Source: Acinetobacter sp. SFB
GTDB lineage: Bacteria; Pseudomonadota; Gammaproteobacteria; Pseudomonadales; Moraxellaceae
Length of the DNA: 64,000 nucleotides
NCBI RefSeq assembly: GCF_001647545.1
Contig: NZ_LSZH01000011.1
Location: 259,240 to 323,239, forward strand
Direction of reading: 5' to 3'
Positions 10,428-19,122 of this stretch are shown in pieces (within the stretch, counting starts at the first letter, position 1; the number at the start of each line of letters is the position of its first letter). The notes beneath the pieces were generated by a model. It saw only the letters and a program-made list of their open reading frames with translations. It made no database searches and was not told the origin of the DNA. The position numbers and the translations under genes are program-made.

Positions 10428-10450
10428 TTTCTGAATCAATTCTCAACAAA

Positions 10451-10476
10451 GCCTCAACCTGGATTGAGGCTTTTTT
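10451..10476 (+). terminator. Intrinsic terminator after phoU
   Basis: A stem GCCTCAA/TTGAGGC with a 6-nt loop is followed by six Ts, 23 nt after the phoU stop. Confidence 0.9.
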
Positions 10477-10535
10477 ATCAGGATTAGATTCATTAAAACC
10501 AAATTCAAAGCACAGATTCTAAAGAGAGCAGGTGG

Positions 10536-12338
10536 TTAACTATGCGTCTCTTCCTCAGGATACTCTTCAAAAGTTTTGGCAATTTTTTCAATGTTTAAAC
10601 TCTTGGCCATGGCATCAAAAATTTCTTTATATACGCCTTCTTGATGATAGAGCGCGTCATGTTCGCCGTGTTCGGCAATGTAGCCTTCTTTCATCACATA
10701 GGTGTAATCGGCATCAATGATTTGCGACAAACTGTGCGAAATCATAATCACAGTTCGCCCTTGCTTGATTTGATCCAGACTGTGTTTGATTTGCTCCGAA
10801 GCAATCGCATCTAAACTGGCGGTCGGTTCATCCAGAAAAATAATCGGCGGATTCTTTAAGAACATGCGGGCGAGGGCAATGCGTTGTTGTTGTCCGCCTG
10901 AAAGCATCAAGGCATCAGCATCATAGGCATGCGGAAGCTGTAAAATTTGTTCATGAATCGAGGCTTTTTTGGCAGCCGTCATAACATCCTCAATACTGGC
11001 ATCGGTTTTGCCATAGCGAATATTTTCAAAAATAGACCCTTGGAAAATATGATTTTTTTGCAGCACCAAACCAATATGATCGCGTAGATATTGGGTATCA
11101 ATGTCTTCCAGATTTATGCCATCGAGTTGAATCTCGCCAGACGCGGGCTGATAAAATTTATCCAATAAGCTGATCAAGGTCGATTTCCCGGCGCCGGATA
11201 AACCGACCAAAGCGGTGATTTTATTCGGTTGAAACACCATGTTGATATTCTTTAAGGCATGGTGGCCATTGGGATAGTAAAATTCGACATTTTTAAGTTC
11301 GAACTTGCCAGTGATCACCGGTTTTTGTGCCCCACTCGGCTCGATTTCATGATCGGCTTCCAAAATTTTAAAGAAGCTTTCCGAGTAAATCATCGCGTCA
11401 TTCACTTCATCATAAATACGATGCAAGGAGCGAATCGGGGCGGAGACGTTATTGAATAACAGCACATGGTACATAATCATGCCGATACTCATCTGACCAT
11501 CCAGCACAAAATAAGCCGTTAAAATAATGATCAGTACAATACCAATCTGTTCGATAAATGTTTTTAAGCCGTCAAATAAAAAACTGGTTTGACGGGTCTG
11601 CATTTGATTGTTGGTCAGTTCTTTTTGTAGTTTGAGCTGTTTTTCGGATTCAATCGATTCACGGTTAAAGGATTTAATCACGGTAATCGAGTTGATAATG
11701 CTGAGGATGCCTTGGCTCTTTTTTTCACGTCCATCACGCAGTTTACGTCGCCATCCGCCCAGTTTTTGCGCTTGCTTAAAGGTCAGCCAAAAATAAATCG
11801 GCACGATACTTAAAGCCACCAAGCCGACATAGAAATTGGCATAGAACATCAGGCCAAGCGCTACAATTGCGCTGGTAAATAGCGGTAAAATATCGATAAA
11901 GAAGATTTGCACCAGACGCGTTAGCGAACCAATACCGCGGTCAATACGGGTTTGCAATTTACCGGCCTGGTTATTGTCTTCATTAAAGAAAGCCAGTCGA
12001 TAGGTCAGGAATTTCTCAATGATGCCTTGGGCCAAATCCTGCGAGACGAAAATTCGTAGCTTTTCGCCATAAAATTTTTGTCCAAATTGCACAAAGGCAT
12101 TGATGACTTCCTTACCCAGTAAAATAGCAGAGATAGTGATCAGGATATGCCAGCCTTCAGACAGTCCTAAACCTGCTTCAATCAGGCGATTAATATTATC
12201 AACGGCATATCTTAAAGTCAGTGCATTGACCTGTGCAGTGAGCGATCCAATCAGGGTTAAAATAAGGGTGGCAATGACCAATACGCGATAAGGATGAACA
12301 AAAGATCGAAGTTTTTGAAATAAGTGCCATAAATTCAT
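10536..12338 (-). CDS. ABC exporter, fused membrane and ATPase domains (MsbA-like)
   Basis: This is a type IV ABC half-transporter of 600 aa that would work as a homodimer. The N-terminal half has six hydrophobic segments. The C-terminal ATPase has Walker A GLSGAGKST, the Q-loop, signature LSGGQQQRIALARM, Walker B IIFLDEPTASLD and the H-loop ISHS. The substrate cannot be read from sequence; lipid, peptide or drug export are all possible. The frame can be extended by a TTG codon, but the ATG at 12338 is the natural start. Its neighbours (phoU convergent, alkB divergent) give no clue. Confidence 0.88.
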   Translation of the reverse strand: MNLWHLFQKLRSFVHPYRVLVIATLILTLIGSLTAQVNALTLRYAVDNINRLIEAGLGLSEGWHILITISAILLGKEVINAFVQFGQKFYGEKLRIFVSQDLAQGIIEKFLTYRLAFFNEDNNQAGKLQTRIDRGIGSLTRLVQIFFIDILPLFTSAIVALGLMFYANFYVGLVALSIVPIYFWLTFKQAQKLGGWRRKLRDGREKKSQGILSIINSITVIKSFNRESIESEKQLKLQKELTNNQMQTRQTSFLFDGLKTFIEQIGIVLIIILTAYFVLDGQMSIGMIMYHVLLFNNVSAPIRSLHRIYDEVNDAMIYSESFFKILEADHEIEPSGAQKPVITGKFELKNVEFYYPNGHHALKNINMVFQPNKITALVGLSGAGKSTLISLLDKFYQPASGEIQLDGINLEDIDTQYLRDHIGLVLQKNHIFQGSIFENIRYGKTDASIEDVMTAAKKASIHEQILQLPHAYDADALMLSGGQQQRIALARMFLKNPPIIFLDEPTASLDAIASEQIKHSLDQIKQGRTVIMISHSLSQIIDADYTYVMKEGYIAEHGEHDALYHQEGVYKEIFDAMAKSLNIEKIAKTFEEYPEEETHS

Positions 12339-12448
12339 ATGCAATTTTTTTATTGTCCAGCTCGATTTCAGTTTAAGCCCGATTTTCTGATGTCACAAGC
12401 GCATACAATGTTTTGAATTGTGAGCAGAAATAATCCGCTAAAATAAAA

Positions 12449-13105
12449 GTGAATCGTACATTTATTCCTGACTCTGTATTTTCGACCATGAACTTTGAAT
12501 TGTTTGCACCTGAAGCTCAAGCCAATCTCTTGCCCTGTGACGGGATTGTAGAAGATTATGGGCTGATTTTAACGCCTGAGCAGAGTGAAAAATATTTGCA
12601 GTATTTTTTAAGCAATTTAGCTTGGCAACATGATCAGGTGTTTCTATTTGGACAGCATCATATCACCCAGCGCCAAGTGGCTTGGTATGGCGATGAAAAT
12701 TATCGCTATCACTATTCCGGCACGGTAAAGCAGGCACATATATGGAATCCTGCGTTATTTCGTTTAAAGCAGCATATTGAAAAATTGGTTGGGCATCGTT
12801 TTAATTCCTGTTTGGCGAATCTGTATGAGCAGGGTACTCAGGGCTTAGGCTGGCACAGTGATGATGAAGCGACATTGATTTCCGATAGCGGACAAGAAAC
12901 CGTGATTGCTTCTTTAAGTTTTGGTGCAATGCGTAAATTCAGTTTTAAGCATAAACACAAAGCAGAAAAAGTCGCTGTAATGTTACATAGTGGTCAGCTG
13001 ATTGTAATGCGAGGCCAAACACAGCAGTACTGGAAGCACGCCTTAATGAAATCGACACGAATAGTTGAACCCAGGATTAATCTGACCTTCCGTTATTTTT
13101 TTTAA
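12449..13105 (+). CDS. alkB: AlkB-like 2-oxoglutarate/Fe(II) dioxygenase
   Basis: AlkB-family enzymes oxidatively demethylate N1-methyladenine and N3-methylcytosine in DNA. The Fe(II) ligands appear as HSD in GWHSDDE and a later His in YWKHAL. The 2-oxoglutarate arginines are in PRINLTFR near the C-terminus. The open frame starts with GTG at 12449 (218 aa). The ATG at 12488 (205 aa, MNFELFAPEA) matches the start of short ALKBH2/3-like bacterial homologues equally well, and neither has a strong ribosome binding site. The gene is unlinked to ada. Confidence 0.87.
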   Translation: MNRTFIPDSVFSTMNFELFAPEAQANLLPCDGIVEDYGLILTPEQSEKYLQYFLSNLAWQHDQVFLFGQHHITQRQVAWYGDENYRYHYSGTVKQAHIWNPALFRLKQHIEKLVGHRFNSCLANLYEQGTQGLGWHSDDEATLISDSGQETVIASLSFGAMRKFSFKHKHKAEKVAVMLHSGQLIVMRGQTQQYWKHALMKSTRIVEPRINLTFRYFF

Positions 13106-13151
13106 AGAATAAGGCGTAAATTTGAAAGGCTAAAAATAAATAAAGGTAAAA

Positions 13152-13181
13152 AAAAAGCTCATGCATAGGCACAAGCTTTTT
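13152..13181. terminator. Probable bidirectional terminator between alkB and the IclR gene
   Basis: AAAAAGCT, a 14-nt loop and AGCTTTTT lie between the two convergent genes. The GC core is short, so efficiency is uncertain. Confidence 0.5.
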
Positions 13182-13328
13182 CTCTGAGGATGTCGCGCAA
13201 ATTGTCATGGAATACAATTGGCTACATGAAGAACAATAATCATATTATGAGAATAATTTTAATATTACAATGGTTAAGATGGGCTTTATTTTGCATAAAT
13301 TGATATTTGATTGAATTTTAATACAATT

Positions 13329-14102
13329 TTAAAGCTCGTTCTCTCTAGATATTTCAGCAAATTTTTTCTCAATCAATGCTGCATTTTCCTGCAAGATTTC
13401 AATCAGTTTCTCGAAATTAATAAATTCAAAGCGATTTTTAGAGCCTAATAAGGTCAAAGCTAAAGGCGGTTCCTTGCTGGAAAATTTCACCGCAATAGAA
13501 AGAGTGGCAAAATTCGGATCCACTTCTCCATTGGAAAAATAATAGCCCTGCTTTTTAATCTGTTTCATCTGTAACAAAAATTCTTCTTCGCTATGCGCAA
13601 ATCCGATTTTAGACAGTTCAGGCGCAAAGCGCTGGTAATAATCCAAAATGCGCTGTTTGGGCAAATGCGCCAGAATCACTTTGGCAGAAGAACCCTTATA
13701 GATGGGGCGAGGGCTACCACGACCATACGTCAGTGTAGTTATGTCTTTATACAGTTCATGATGAATATCGATACATGAGTCGTAATTCAAATGCGTGAGC
13801 AGACAGCCGAATTCAGTACGTTCCACAATTTGCTGCATAAACGGAATACTAATTTGCACCAACGGATCTGTGGTACGAGAAATATAGTCCAGTACTGCAA
13901 TCTTAGAACCCAGCGTATAGTCACCGGAAGTACCACTTAGGCGCTGTAATAATTCTGAGGATACCAGTTCTTTCAAATACCGGTAACTGGTGGGTTTAGA
14001 CAGTCCTAATTCTTCACTAATGATATCGACATTAATGATAGGGCGAGACACCGAAAACAGATCCAAAACGGTGAGAATCTTACCAAAACTAGAAATTGCC
14101 AT
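13329..14102 (-). CDS. IclR family transcriptional regulator
   Basis: This is a 257-aa regulator. It has an N-terminal winged helix-turn-helix (residues about 10-65, containing SEELGLSKPTSYRYLKEL) and a C-terminal IclR effector-binding domain. IclR proteins usually sense small organic acids or aromatics and control an adjacent operon. The ATG at 14102 has AGG 5 nt upstream and is preferred over a TTG 18 nt earlier. It is divergent from an aaeB-aaeX-aaeA-like efflux operon and is the obvious candidate regulator. In E. coli the equivalent pump is controlled by a LysR protein, so the IclR pairing is notable. Confidence 0.9.
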   Translation of the reverse strand: MAISSFGKILTVLDLFSVSRPIINVDIISEELGLSKPTSYRYLKELVSSELLQRLSGTSGDYTLGSKIAVLDYISRTTDPLVQISIPFMQQIVERTEFGCLLTHLNYDSCIDIHHELYKDITTLTYGRGSPRPIYKGSSAKVILAHLPKQRILDYYQRFAPELSKIGFAHSEEEFLLQMKQIKKQGYYFSNGEVDPNFATLSIAVKFSSKEPPLALTLLGSKNRFEFINFEKLIEILQENAALIEKKFAEISRENEL

Positions 14103-14581
14103 AAATACCTGCTTGGTCAAAGCATATAAAAAGAGAAAGTAACATGCATTACTTTATAACAAAAAATTAGCCAGAGGAGAGCTTTTGTTGCGACAATGCT
14201 GTATTTGTCAGCATTTAAAAATATTTTATTTCCAGCATGAGAAATTTAATAACACTGAGTAAAAGATACTCTTTTAATTTAATGAGTATTATCATAAAAG
14301 GATATTATTATTGACTTTTTGTTGGTTTATTGAAAAAATAGCCAGAACAAATATCTAATGATGAATCTTTAGCCTTATTGGTTATCTGTTTTTCTATTTT
14401 ATTTCGCATAAATAATAAGATGCGAAAATTTCTCCATTCATTTTGAATGACGATCATTTCTGATGACATATTTATACATGTCTATTTTTTACACGATGTA
14501 CCTTAAAGGTAGATCGTGCACTTTAGTCGTCGTTAAAAAATCACTGTAGTGAAGCGTTAAACCTTAATCTGAGATAAGCCA
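14103..14581. other. AT-rich divergent intergenic region (479 bp)
   Basis: There is no gene here. It must hold the promoters of both the IclR gene and the efflux operon. Its clearest element is the 27-bp palindrome at 14492-14518. Long A/T stretches make -10 assignments unreliable. Confidence 0.7.
14492..14518. promoter_or_regulatory. 27-bp palindrome, candidate regulator operator
   Basis: CACGATGTACCT, TAA, AGGTAGATCGTG: 12-bp arms with a single mismatch and a 3-bp centre. It lies 63 bp before the efflux start codon, where a dimeric or tetrameric regulator would bind. The mismatch is G-G, which argues for a DNA operator over an RNA hairpin. Confidence 0.6.
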
Positions 14582-16669
14582 ATGCTGCTGACCAAACAAT
14601 TACTCGCATTTCGTCCAAACAAAATGGATTGGATTTTTGCGACTAAAACTTTTGTGGCAGGTATGTTGGCACTTTATGTTGCATTTTCTTTGAATCTGGC
14701 TTATCCGATTTGGGCGGTTGGTACGGTCTTTGTTATTGCCAACCCCTACTCAGGCATGACCTCGTCAAAAAGTATTTATCGGGTTTTGGGAACCTTGCTA
14801 GGAGCTATCGTCTCAATTGCAGTCACCCCATTTTTGATAAATACGCCGTGGTTATTTACCTTTTTCTTGGCAGTTTGGGTGGGATTCTGCCTGTATATTT
14901 CATTGCTGGATCGAACCCCGCGCAGTTATGTTTCTATGCTGGCAGGTTATACCACGGTCATTATTTGCTACAACATTGTTTATTATGCCGATACGGTATC
15001 TATCTTCGATATGGCGATCGGACGTTTTCTGGAAATCACCGTTGGGGTAGTCTGCAGTGCCATTGTCACCACGACTATTTTTCCGCTAAATATCGGACCG
15101 GCTGTAGAAACCCGAGTTTCAAAAACCATTCAGGATACCAACGCATTATTTGACCAGATCTTGCTAGATCAAAAACAACTGCACCATTACAACCAGTTAC
15201 TTGGCAATATTACCCGGGATACCTCCGATATCCATACCATGGCGGTACATTTATCGTATGAGAAATCCAGCCTTCGGGGGATGACCAAGCCGCTTCAGGA
15301 AATGCTGCATCAATTAACCGTATTGGTGGCAAATCTGGTGGCAATGTCGGAACGCATGAAACAGCTCGACCAAATTGATATGAGCTATCGTACCAAGCTG
15401 AAAGATGTACATGCGCATATTGCAGAATTTTTAAAAGATGAGCATGAGATCAAGCCACAAGAACTGAATCTTTTGCCCAGTCAGTATGAAGCTGATTTTG
15501 AGGTCTTGGTGACCTCGGCGCGACCTGAACAGGGGGTCATTTTAAATAGCTTGAAGATGGATATCCGGCATTTTATTCAGAATGTTCGTGCAGTGAAACT
15601 GATTTGGCAGCGCATTCAGCAAGGCGATGATTCCTTGCCTGAAAGTATGAGTCCTTTAAGCACCATCTATCCGAGTTTACATCGAGATCATGGCATGGCC
15701 ATACGTGGCGGCATTTCAGCATTCATTATTATTCTGATTGCCACTGCTTTCTGGATTTTAAGTGGCTGGAAAGCAGGATTCATGTTGGCAGAAATGGCTG
15801 CAATCACTGCCTGTATTTTAACGGCCATGGATAATCCGGTACCGGCATTGAAAATGTTTATCCGTGGCAATATTTATGCGATCGTGGTGGTCTTTATCTA
15901 TGCCTACGGGATTTTCCCGCATGTCACCACCTTTTGGGAACTGGGGTTGGTTCTTGCGCCATTCATCATATTTTGTCTGATGCTATTTCCGCATCCACCT
16001 TTAACCGGACTGGGCCTACCTTTACTGATGGGAGCGGTGATGGGGCTGAATTTTCAGAACAGGTATTCGCTCAATCAAATTACATTTTTTGATGCATCGA
16101 TTGGTTCGCTGATTGGTCCGATAATTTCGGTTTATGTGATTCACCTGGTTCGTGCGATGTCCCCCGATATTACCGTACAGCGCATTTTGGCTTTGCATTA
16201 TAAGGCAGTCCGAAAGGCCTTGTATCTGCCTTATGGTGCCGAGTTTAAACGGCATTTGCGTAGTATGCTGGATCGAATTGGAGTGCTCAACAGTAAAGCT
16301 GCTATTGAGTCACAAAGTTTAAAAAAAGATATTAATTTGGCATTGATCGAAACCAGTGCAGTAATTGACCTGGCGCGACTGCAGGAGCTGATCGACAAAC
16401 TGCCCGAGCAAGAATCTATTGTTTCTTCGATTGAAGAGTTGCAGCAGTCGCTAGATGACTATTTCCGCGCCAAAGAAATGCAGCGACCACATGCCGATAT
16501 TTTACAAAATTTATTGCACAGTATTGCGATGGTTCAGTCTGTAACCGATGAAGTCGAAAATCCGGATGTTGCCCAGCGCCTGAAAATTTCACTCAACAAT
16601 ATCTGCAGCAGTCTATGTCATCAAAACACCGTAAATATGAATGAACAGAAAATTTTGGCAGGGAGCTAA
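14582..16669 (+). CDS. FUSC family aromatic-acid efflux permease (AaeB-like)
   Basis: This 695-aa inner membrane protein has the FUSC layout: a block of about six membrane helices (residues about 20-170), a soluble helical domain (about 180-350), and a second membrane block (about 365-530) followed by a soluble C-terminus. It resembles AaeB, which expels p-hydroxybenzoate and related carboxylic acids with its membrane fusion partner. The start has GAGA 7 nt upstream. The next two genes are the AaeX- and AaeA-like partners, so this is a complete efflux unit lacking only an outer membrane channel. Confidence 0.85.
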   Translation: MLLTKQLLAFRPNKMDWIFATKTFVAGMLALYVAFSLNLAYPIWAVGTVFVIANPYSGMTSSKSIYRVLGTLLGAIVSIAVTPFLINTPWLFTFFLAVWVGFCLYISLLDRTPRSYVSMLAGYTTVIICYNIVYYADTVSIFDMAIGRFLEITVGVVCSAIVTTTIFPLNIGPAVETRVSKTIQDTNALFDQILLDQKQLHHYNQLLGNITRDTSDIHTMAVHLSYEKSSLRGMTKPLQEMLHQLTVLVANLVAMSERMKQLDQIDMSYRTKLKDVHAHIAEFLKDEHEIKPQELNLLPSQYEADFEVLVTSARPEQGVILNSLKMDIRHFIQNVRAVKLIWQRIQQGDDSLPESMSPLSTIYPSLHRDHGMAIRGGISAFIIILIATAFWILSGWKAGFMLAEMAAITACILTAMDNPVPALKMFIRGNIYAIVVVFIYAYGIFPHVTTFWELGLVLAPFIIFCLMLFPHPPLTGLGLPLLMGAVMGLNFQNRYSLNQITFFDASIGSLIGPIISVYVIHLVRAMSPDITVQRILALHYKAVRKALYLPYGAEFKRHLRSMLDRIGVLNSKAAIESQSLKKDINLALIETSAVIDLARLQELIDKLPEQESIVSSIEELQQSLDDYFRAKEMQRPHADILQNLLHSIAMVQSVTDEVENPDVAQRLKISLNNICSSLCHQNTVNMNEQKILAGS

Positions 16670-16671
16670 GC

Positions 16672-16878
16672 ATGGGCGAACTTAATCTGTATGGGGTTTA
16701 TGTCCCGATCCTTTTAATCCAAAGCATGCTTGCTTATGTGCTGCTTAAAATCGTGATGCTTGGAACAGATCGACTGGTTGATCAGGGCTGGATTGTATGG
16801 CCGAGCATATTTAATTTGTGCCTGTATGTCGTGCTGCTTTTTCTGGTGCATTGGCTCTTTATTATGTGTGCCATCTAA
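16672..16878 (+). CDS. DUF1656 small membrane protein (AaeX-like)
   Basis: This 68-aa protein has two hydrophobic segments and the DUF1656 start GELNLYGVYVPI. It begins 2 bp after the permease stop. AaeX-type proteins always accompany FUSC pumps, but their job is unknown. Confidence 0.9.
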   Translation: MGELNLYGVYVPILLIQSMLAYVLLKIVMLGTDRLVDQGWIVWPSIFNLCLYVVLLFLVHWLFIMCAI

Positions 16879-16926
16879 GATGAACACCACTACTTCCCAA
16901 ATTGAAATGAATGAGGTAAACCTGAA

Positions 16927-17934
16927 ATGACATCCTTTGATCTACGCAAAATAATCCGACCGATTGTTTTGCTGGTAGTGGTACTGATCGCGATTTTCGC
17001 CATTATCCATATCTGGAACTATTACAATTCCGAACCGTGGACGCGTGATGGTCGTGTACGTGGCGATGTAATTCAGGTGTCTTCGGATGTATCGGGTCTG
17101 GTGACTGACGTCTTGGTACAAGATAACCAAAGCGTTAAAAAAGGGCAGGTGCTGTTTAAAATTGATGTCGCCCGTCAAGCCATTGATGTCGAGCAAGCCA
17201 AATCTGATTTGGCCAAGGCCAAAGCGGGTTTAGCTGCAGCTGAAGCAGAATTGGCCCAGGCTCAAGCCAACGTGGTGGAGTCGGAAGCCAATATTAACTG
17301 GGCAGATAAAAATGCCAACCGCTATTCCAATTTAATGGATGGCGCGATTTCAAAGCAAGAACAAGAGCAGATGTTTGCAACGCGTGATCAATCGCATGCA
17401 GAACATGAACAAATGCTTGCAGCTATTGCACAGGCCAAAGCCCATATCGTGCAGCAAAAAGCGCTTATTAAAGTGGCGACCAGTAATCTGCACCTGACAC
17501 AACTGAATCTGCATCGCTCTGAAGTGGTTGCACCTACGGATGGAACCTTATCCAATTTTGAACTGCAACAAGGTAATTATATTAAAGTGGGACAAGCGGT
17601 TGCCGCACTCGTAAACCGTCAGCAGTTATACATTGTCGGTTATTTTGAAGAAACCAAGCTGAATAAAATTTATGTCGGTGCGCCTGCAACCATTCAATTG
17701 ATGGGTGATTCTGAAAAGTTAAAAGGACACGTGCAAGGGATTGCATCGGGGATTGAAGACCGAGAACGTAGCTCGACCTCTGGACTGTTGGCCAATGTGA
17801 ATCCAACCTTTAGCTGGGTGCGTTTGGCACAGCGCGTACCGGTAAAAATTGTTCTGGATGAAGTGCCGAAAAATGAATTGGCTTTTGTCGCTGGACGTAC
17901 TGCAACCATTCATATTGAAAAACCCGCCAAGTAA
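16927..17934 (+). CDS. HlyD/EmrA-type membrane fusion protein (AaeA-like)
   Basis: This periplasmic adaptor of 335 aa has one N-terminal membrane anchor (residues about 13-32). A biotinyl-lipoyl half follows (SGLVTDVLVQDNQSVKKGQV, about 56-75), then an alanine/glutamine-rich alpha-hairpin (about 85-190), the second lipoyl half (VVAPTDGTLSNFEL) and a beta-barrel domain. It would bridge the FUSC permease to an outer membrane channel such as the TolC protein in this window. It is the last gene of the operon; a strong terminator follows. Confidence 0.9.
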   Translation: MTSFDLRKIIRPIVLLVVVLIAIFAIIHIWNYYNSEPWTRDGRVRGDVIQVSSDVSGLVTDVLVQDNQSVKKGQVLFKIDVARQAIDVEQAKSDLAKAKAGLAAAEAELAQAQANVVESEANINWADKNANRYSNLMDGAISKQEQEQMFATRDQSHAEHEQMLAAIAQAKAHIVQQKALIKVATSNLHLTQLNLHRSEVVAPTDGTLSNFELQQGNYIKVGQAVAALVNRQQLYIVGYFEETKLNKIYVGAPATIQLMGDSEKLKGHVQGIASGIEDRERSSTSGLLANVNPTFSWVRLAQRVPVKIVLDEVPKNELAFVAGRTATIHIEKPAK

Positions 17935-17957
17935 TCAAATTTATTATTCATTTCAAT

Positions 17958-17989
17958 AAAAAAGCCATTCAGTGTTGAATGGCTTTTTT
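17958..17989. terminator. Bidirectional terminator between the efflux operon and ruvX
   Basis: A stem built on AAAGCCATTCA/TGAATGGCTTT with a 4-nt loop is flanked by A-runs and T-runs. It serves both convergent transcripts. Confidence 0.92.
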
Positions 17990-18011
17990 GCATCATTAAT
18001 GTTTCATAAAA

Positions 18012-18455
18012 CTAAGGCTTAAGCCCTTCAGGATTGCGATACCAGCTTTCAATAAAAAGTGCCGCTGCAACACTGTCCGCAGACAGATTTTTTGCGCGAC
18101 CTTGGGCTTGATAATGACCCAGTTCATCACGCGCTTCACGGGTGGTCAAGCGTTCATCCACCATCAAAGTTTCAATGTTGGTTTGATGGCGCAAACGGCG
18201 GGCAAACTTGCGTGAACGTGCCGAAAGTTCAGATTCGCTATCATCCATATTGAGCGGCAATCCCACTAAAAATAAAGTAGGCTGATACTGTTTCACAATT
18301 TTCAGTAATTCCTCCCAGTTCGGAATGCCATCTTTCATCGGAAACAGGGCAAGCGGATTGGCACTTTCAATCAGTGATTGACCGACCGCCATGCCCATTT
18401 TTTGTGTACCAAAATCGAATGCCATAATCAGTTGAGGTTGTGATAAATCAGGCAT
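18012..18455 (-). CDS. ruvX: Holliday junction resolvase-like protein RuvX/YqgF
   Basis: This 147-aa RNase H-fold protein is of the YqgF family, implicated in 16S rRNA 5'-end processing and in junction resolution. Visible motifs are the first-strand Asp in [11 protein letters not shown], the VGLPLNMD segment and DERLTTREA. It overlaps the end of yqgE by 8 bp, a conserved arrangement that implies coupled translation. Confidence 0.93.
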   Translation of the reverse strand: MPDLSQPQLIMAFDFGTQKMGMAVGQSLIESANPLALFPMKDGIPNWEELLKIVKQYQPTLFLVGLPLNMDDSESELSARSRKFARRLRHQTNIETLMVDERLTTREARDELGHYQAQGRAKNLSADSVAAALFIESWYRNPEGLKP

Positions 18456-19002
18456 GTCCGATCTCTGATGAAAGCCAAGTGCGGTCTACGCCCATTTTTT
18501 TATAGGCAGCATCCCAGCGGTCGTCGTAAGGTAAGTTGAAAATTAAATCCATATCCGAATCACAGATGAGCCAGTCGCCACGTGCCAGTTCTTTTTCAAG
18601 CTGGTTTTTGCCCCAACTGGCATAACCCAAGGCAATTTGATAACGCCCAACGCCTTCATTATGTGCAATGGCATCTAGGATATCTTTAGATGTGGTGATA
18701 CAGACATTATCACCCACGGCAATGGATGAATGCCAGGTCGGCTGACCGGTATGCAGTACAAAGCCTGCTTCCGGGCGTAATGGTCCACCCTCTAATACCT
18801 CATGGGGATTGACATTATCCGCTTCAATTTCCAGATCATTCAGTAATTCTTTGATTGAAAGACCGGAAGGGCGGTTAAGGATAATGCCTTGAGCACCATC
18901 TTCATCATGTCGGACCAAATAAATGACCGTACTGGCAAAAAAATCATCGGCTGAATCAGGAGGTGCAATCAGACAGCGATGTGTTAGATATTGTTTAGTC
19001 AT
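18448..19002 (-). CDS. YqgE/AlgH family protein
   Basis: This 184-aa protein of the UPF0301/AlgH family has hallmark segments [20 protein letters not shown], the GGPL motif and [11 protein letters not shown]. Its function is not established biochemically. GGAGG lies upstream, though rather far (11 nt) from the ATG. It is co-transcribed with ruvX, as is usual. Confidence 0.93.
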   Translation of the reverse strand: MTKQYLTHRCLIAPPDSADDFFASTVIYLVRHDEDGAQGIILNRPSGLSIKELLNDLEIEADNVNPHEVLEGGPLRPEAGFVLHTGQPTWHSSIAVGDNVCITTSKDILDAIAHNEGVGRYQIALGYASWGKNQLEKELARGDWLICDSDMDLIFNLPYDDRWDAAYKKMGVDRTWLSSEIGHA

Positions 19003-19122
19003 CTAAGCCATTTCCTCCTTAAAATCAGAAAAATCTGATTAAATTAATAATAATGCTTTTATGCGTAACTTACTTAACTAATTGAGTTTCGCCGATAATT
19101 TTATGGGAGTTACCCTACAAAA

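Noticed and set aside
13161..13170. CATGCATAGGC shared between the loop regions at about 13160 and about 46193
   Set aside because: Two occurrences of an 11-mer in terminator-like hairpins are not enough to claim a repeat family without a genome-wide count.
14710..15153. 147-codon open frame on the plus strand inside the FUSC permease
   Set aside because: Overlaps a well supported gene in another frame; Cys/Tyr/His-rich composition without domain pattern.
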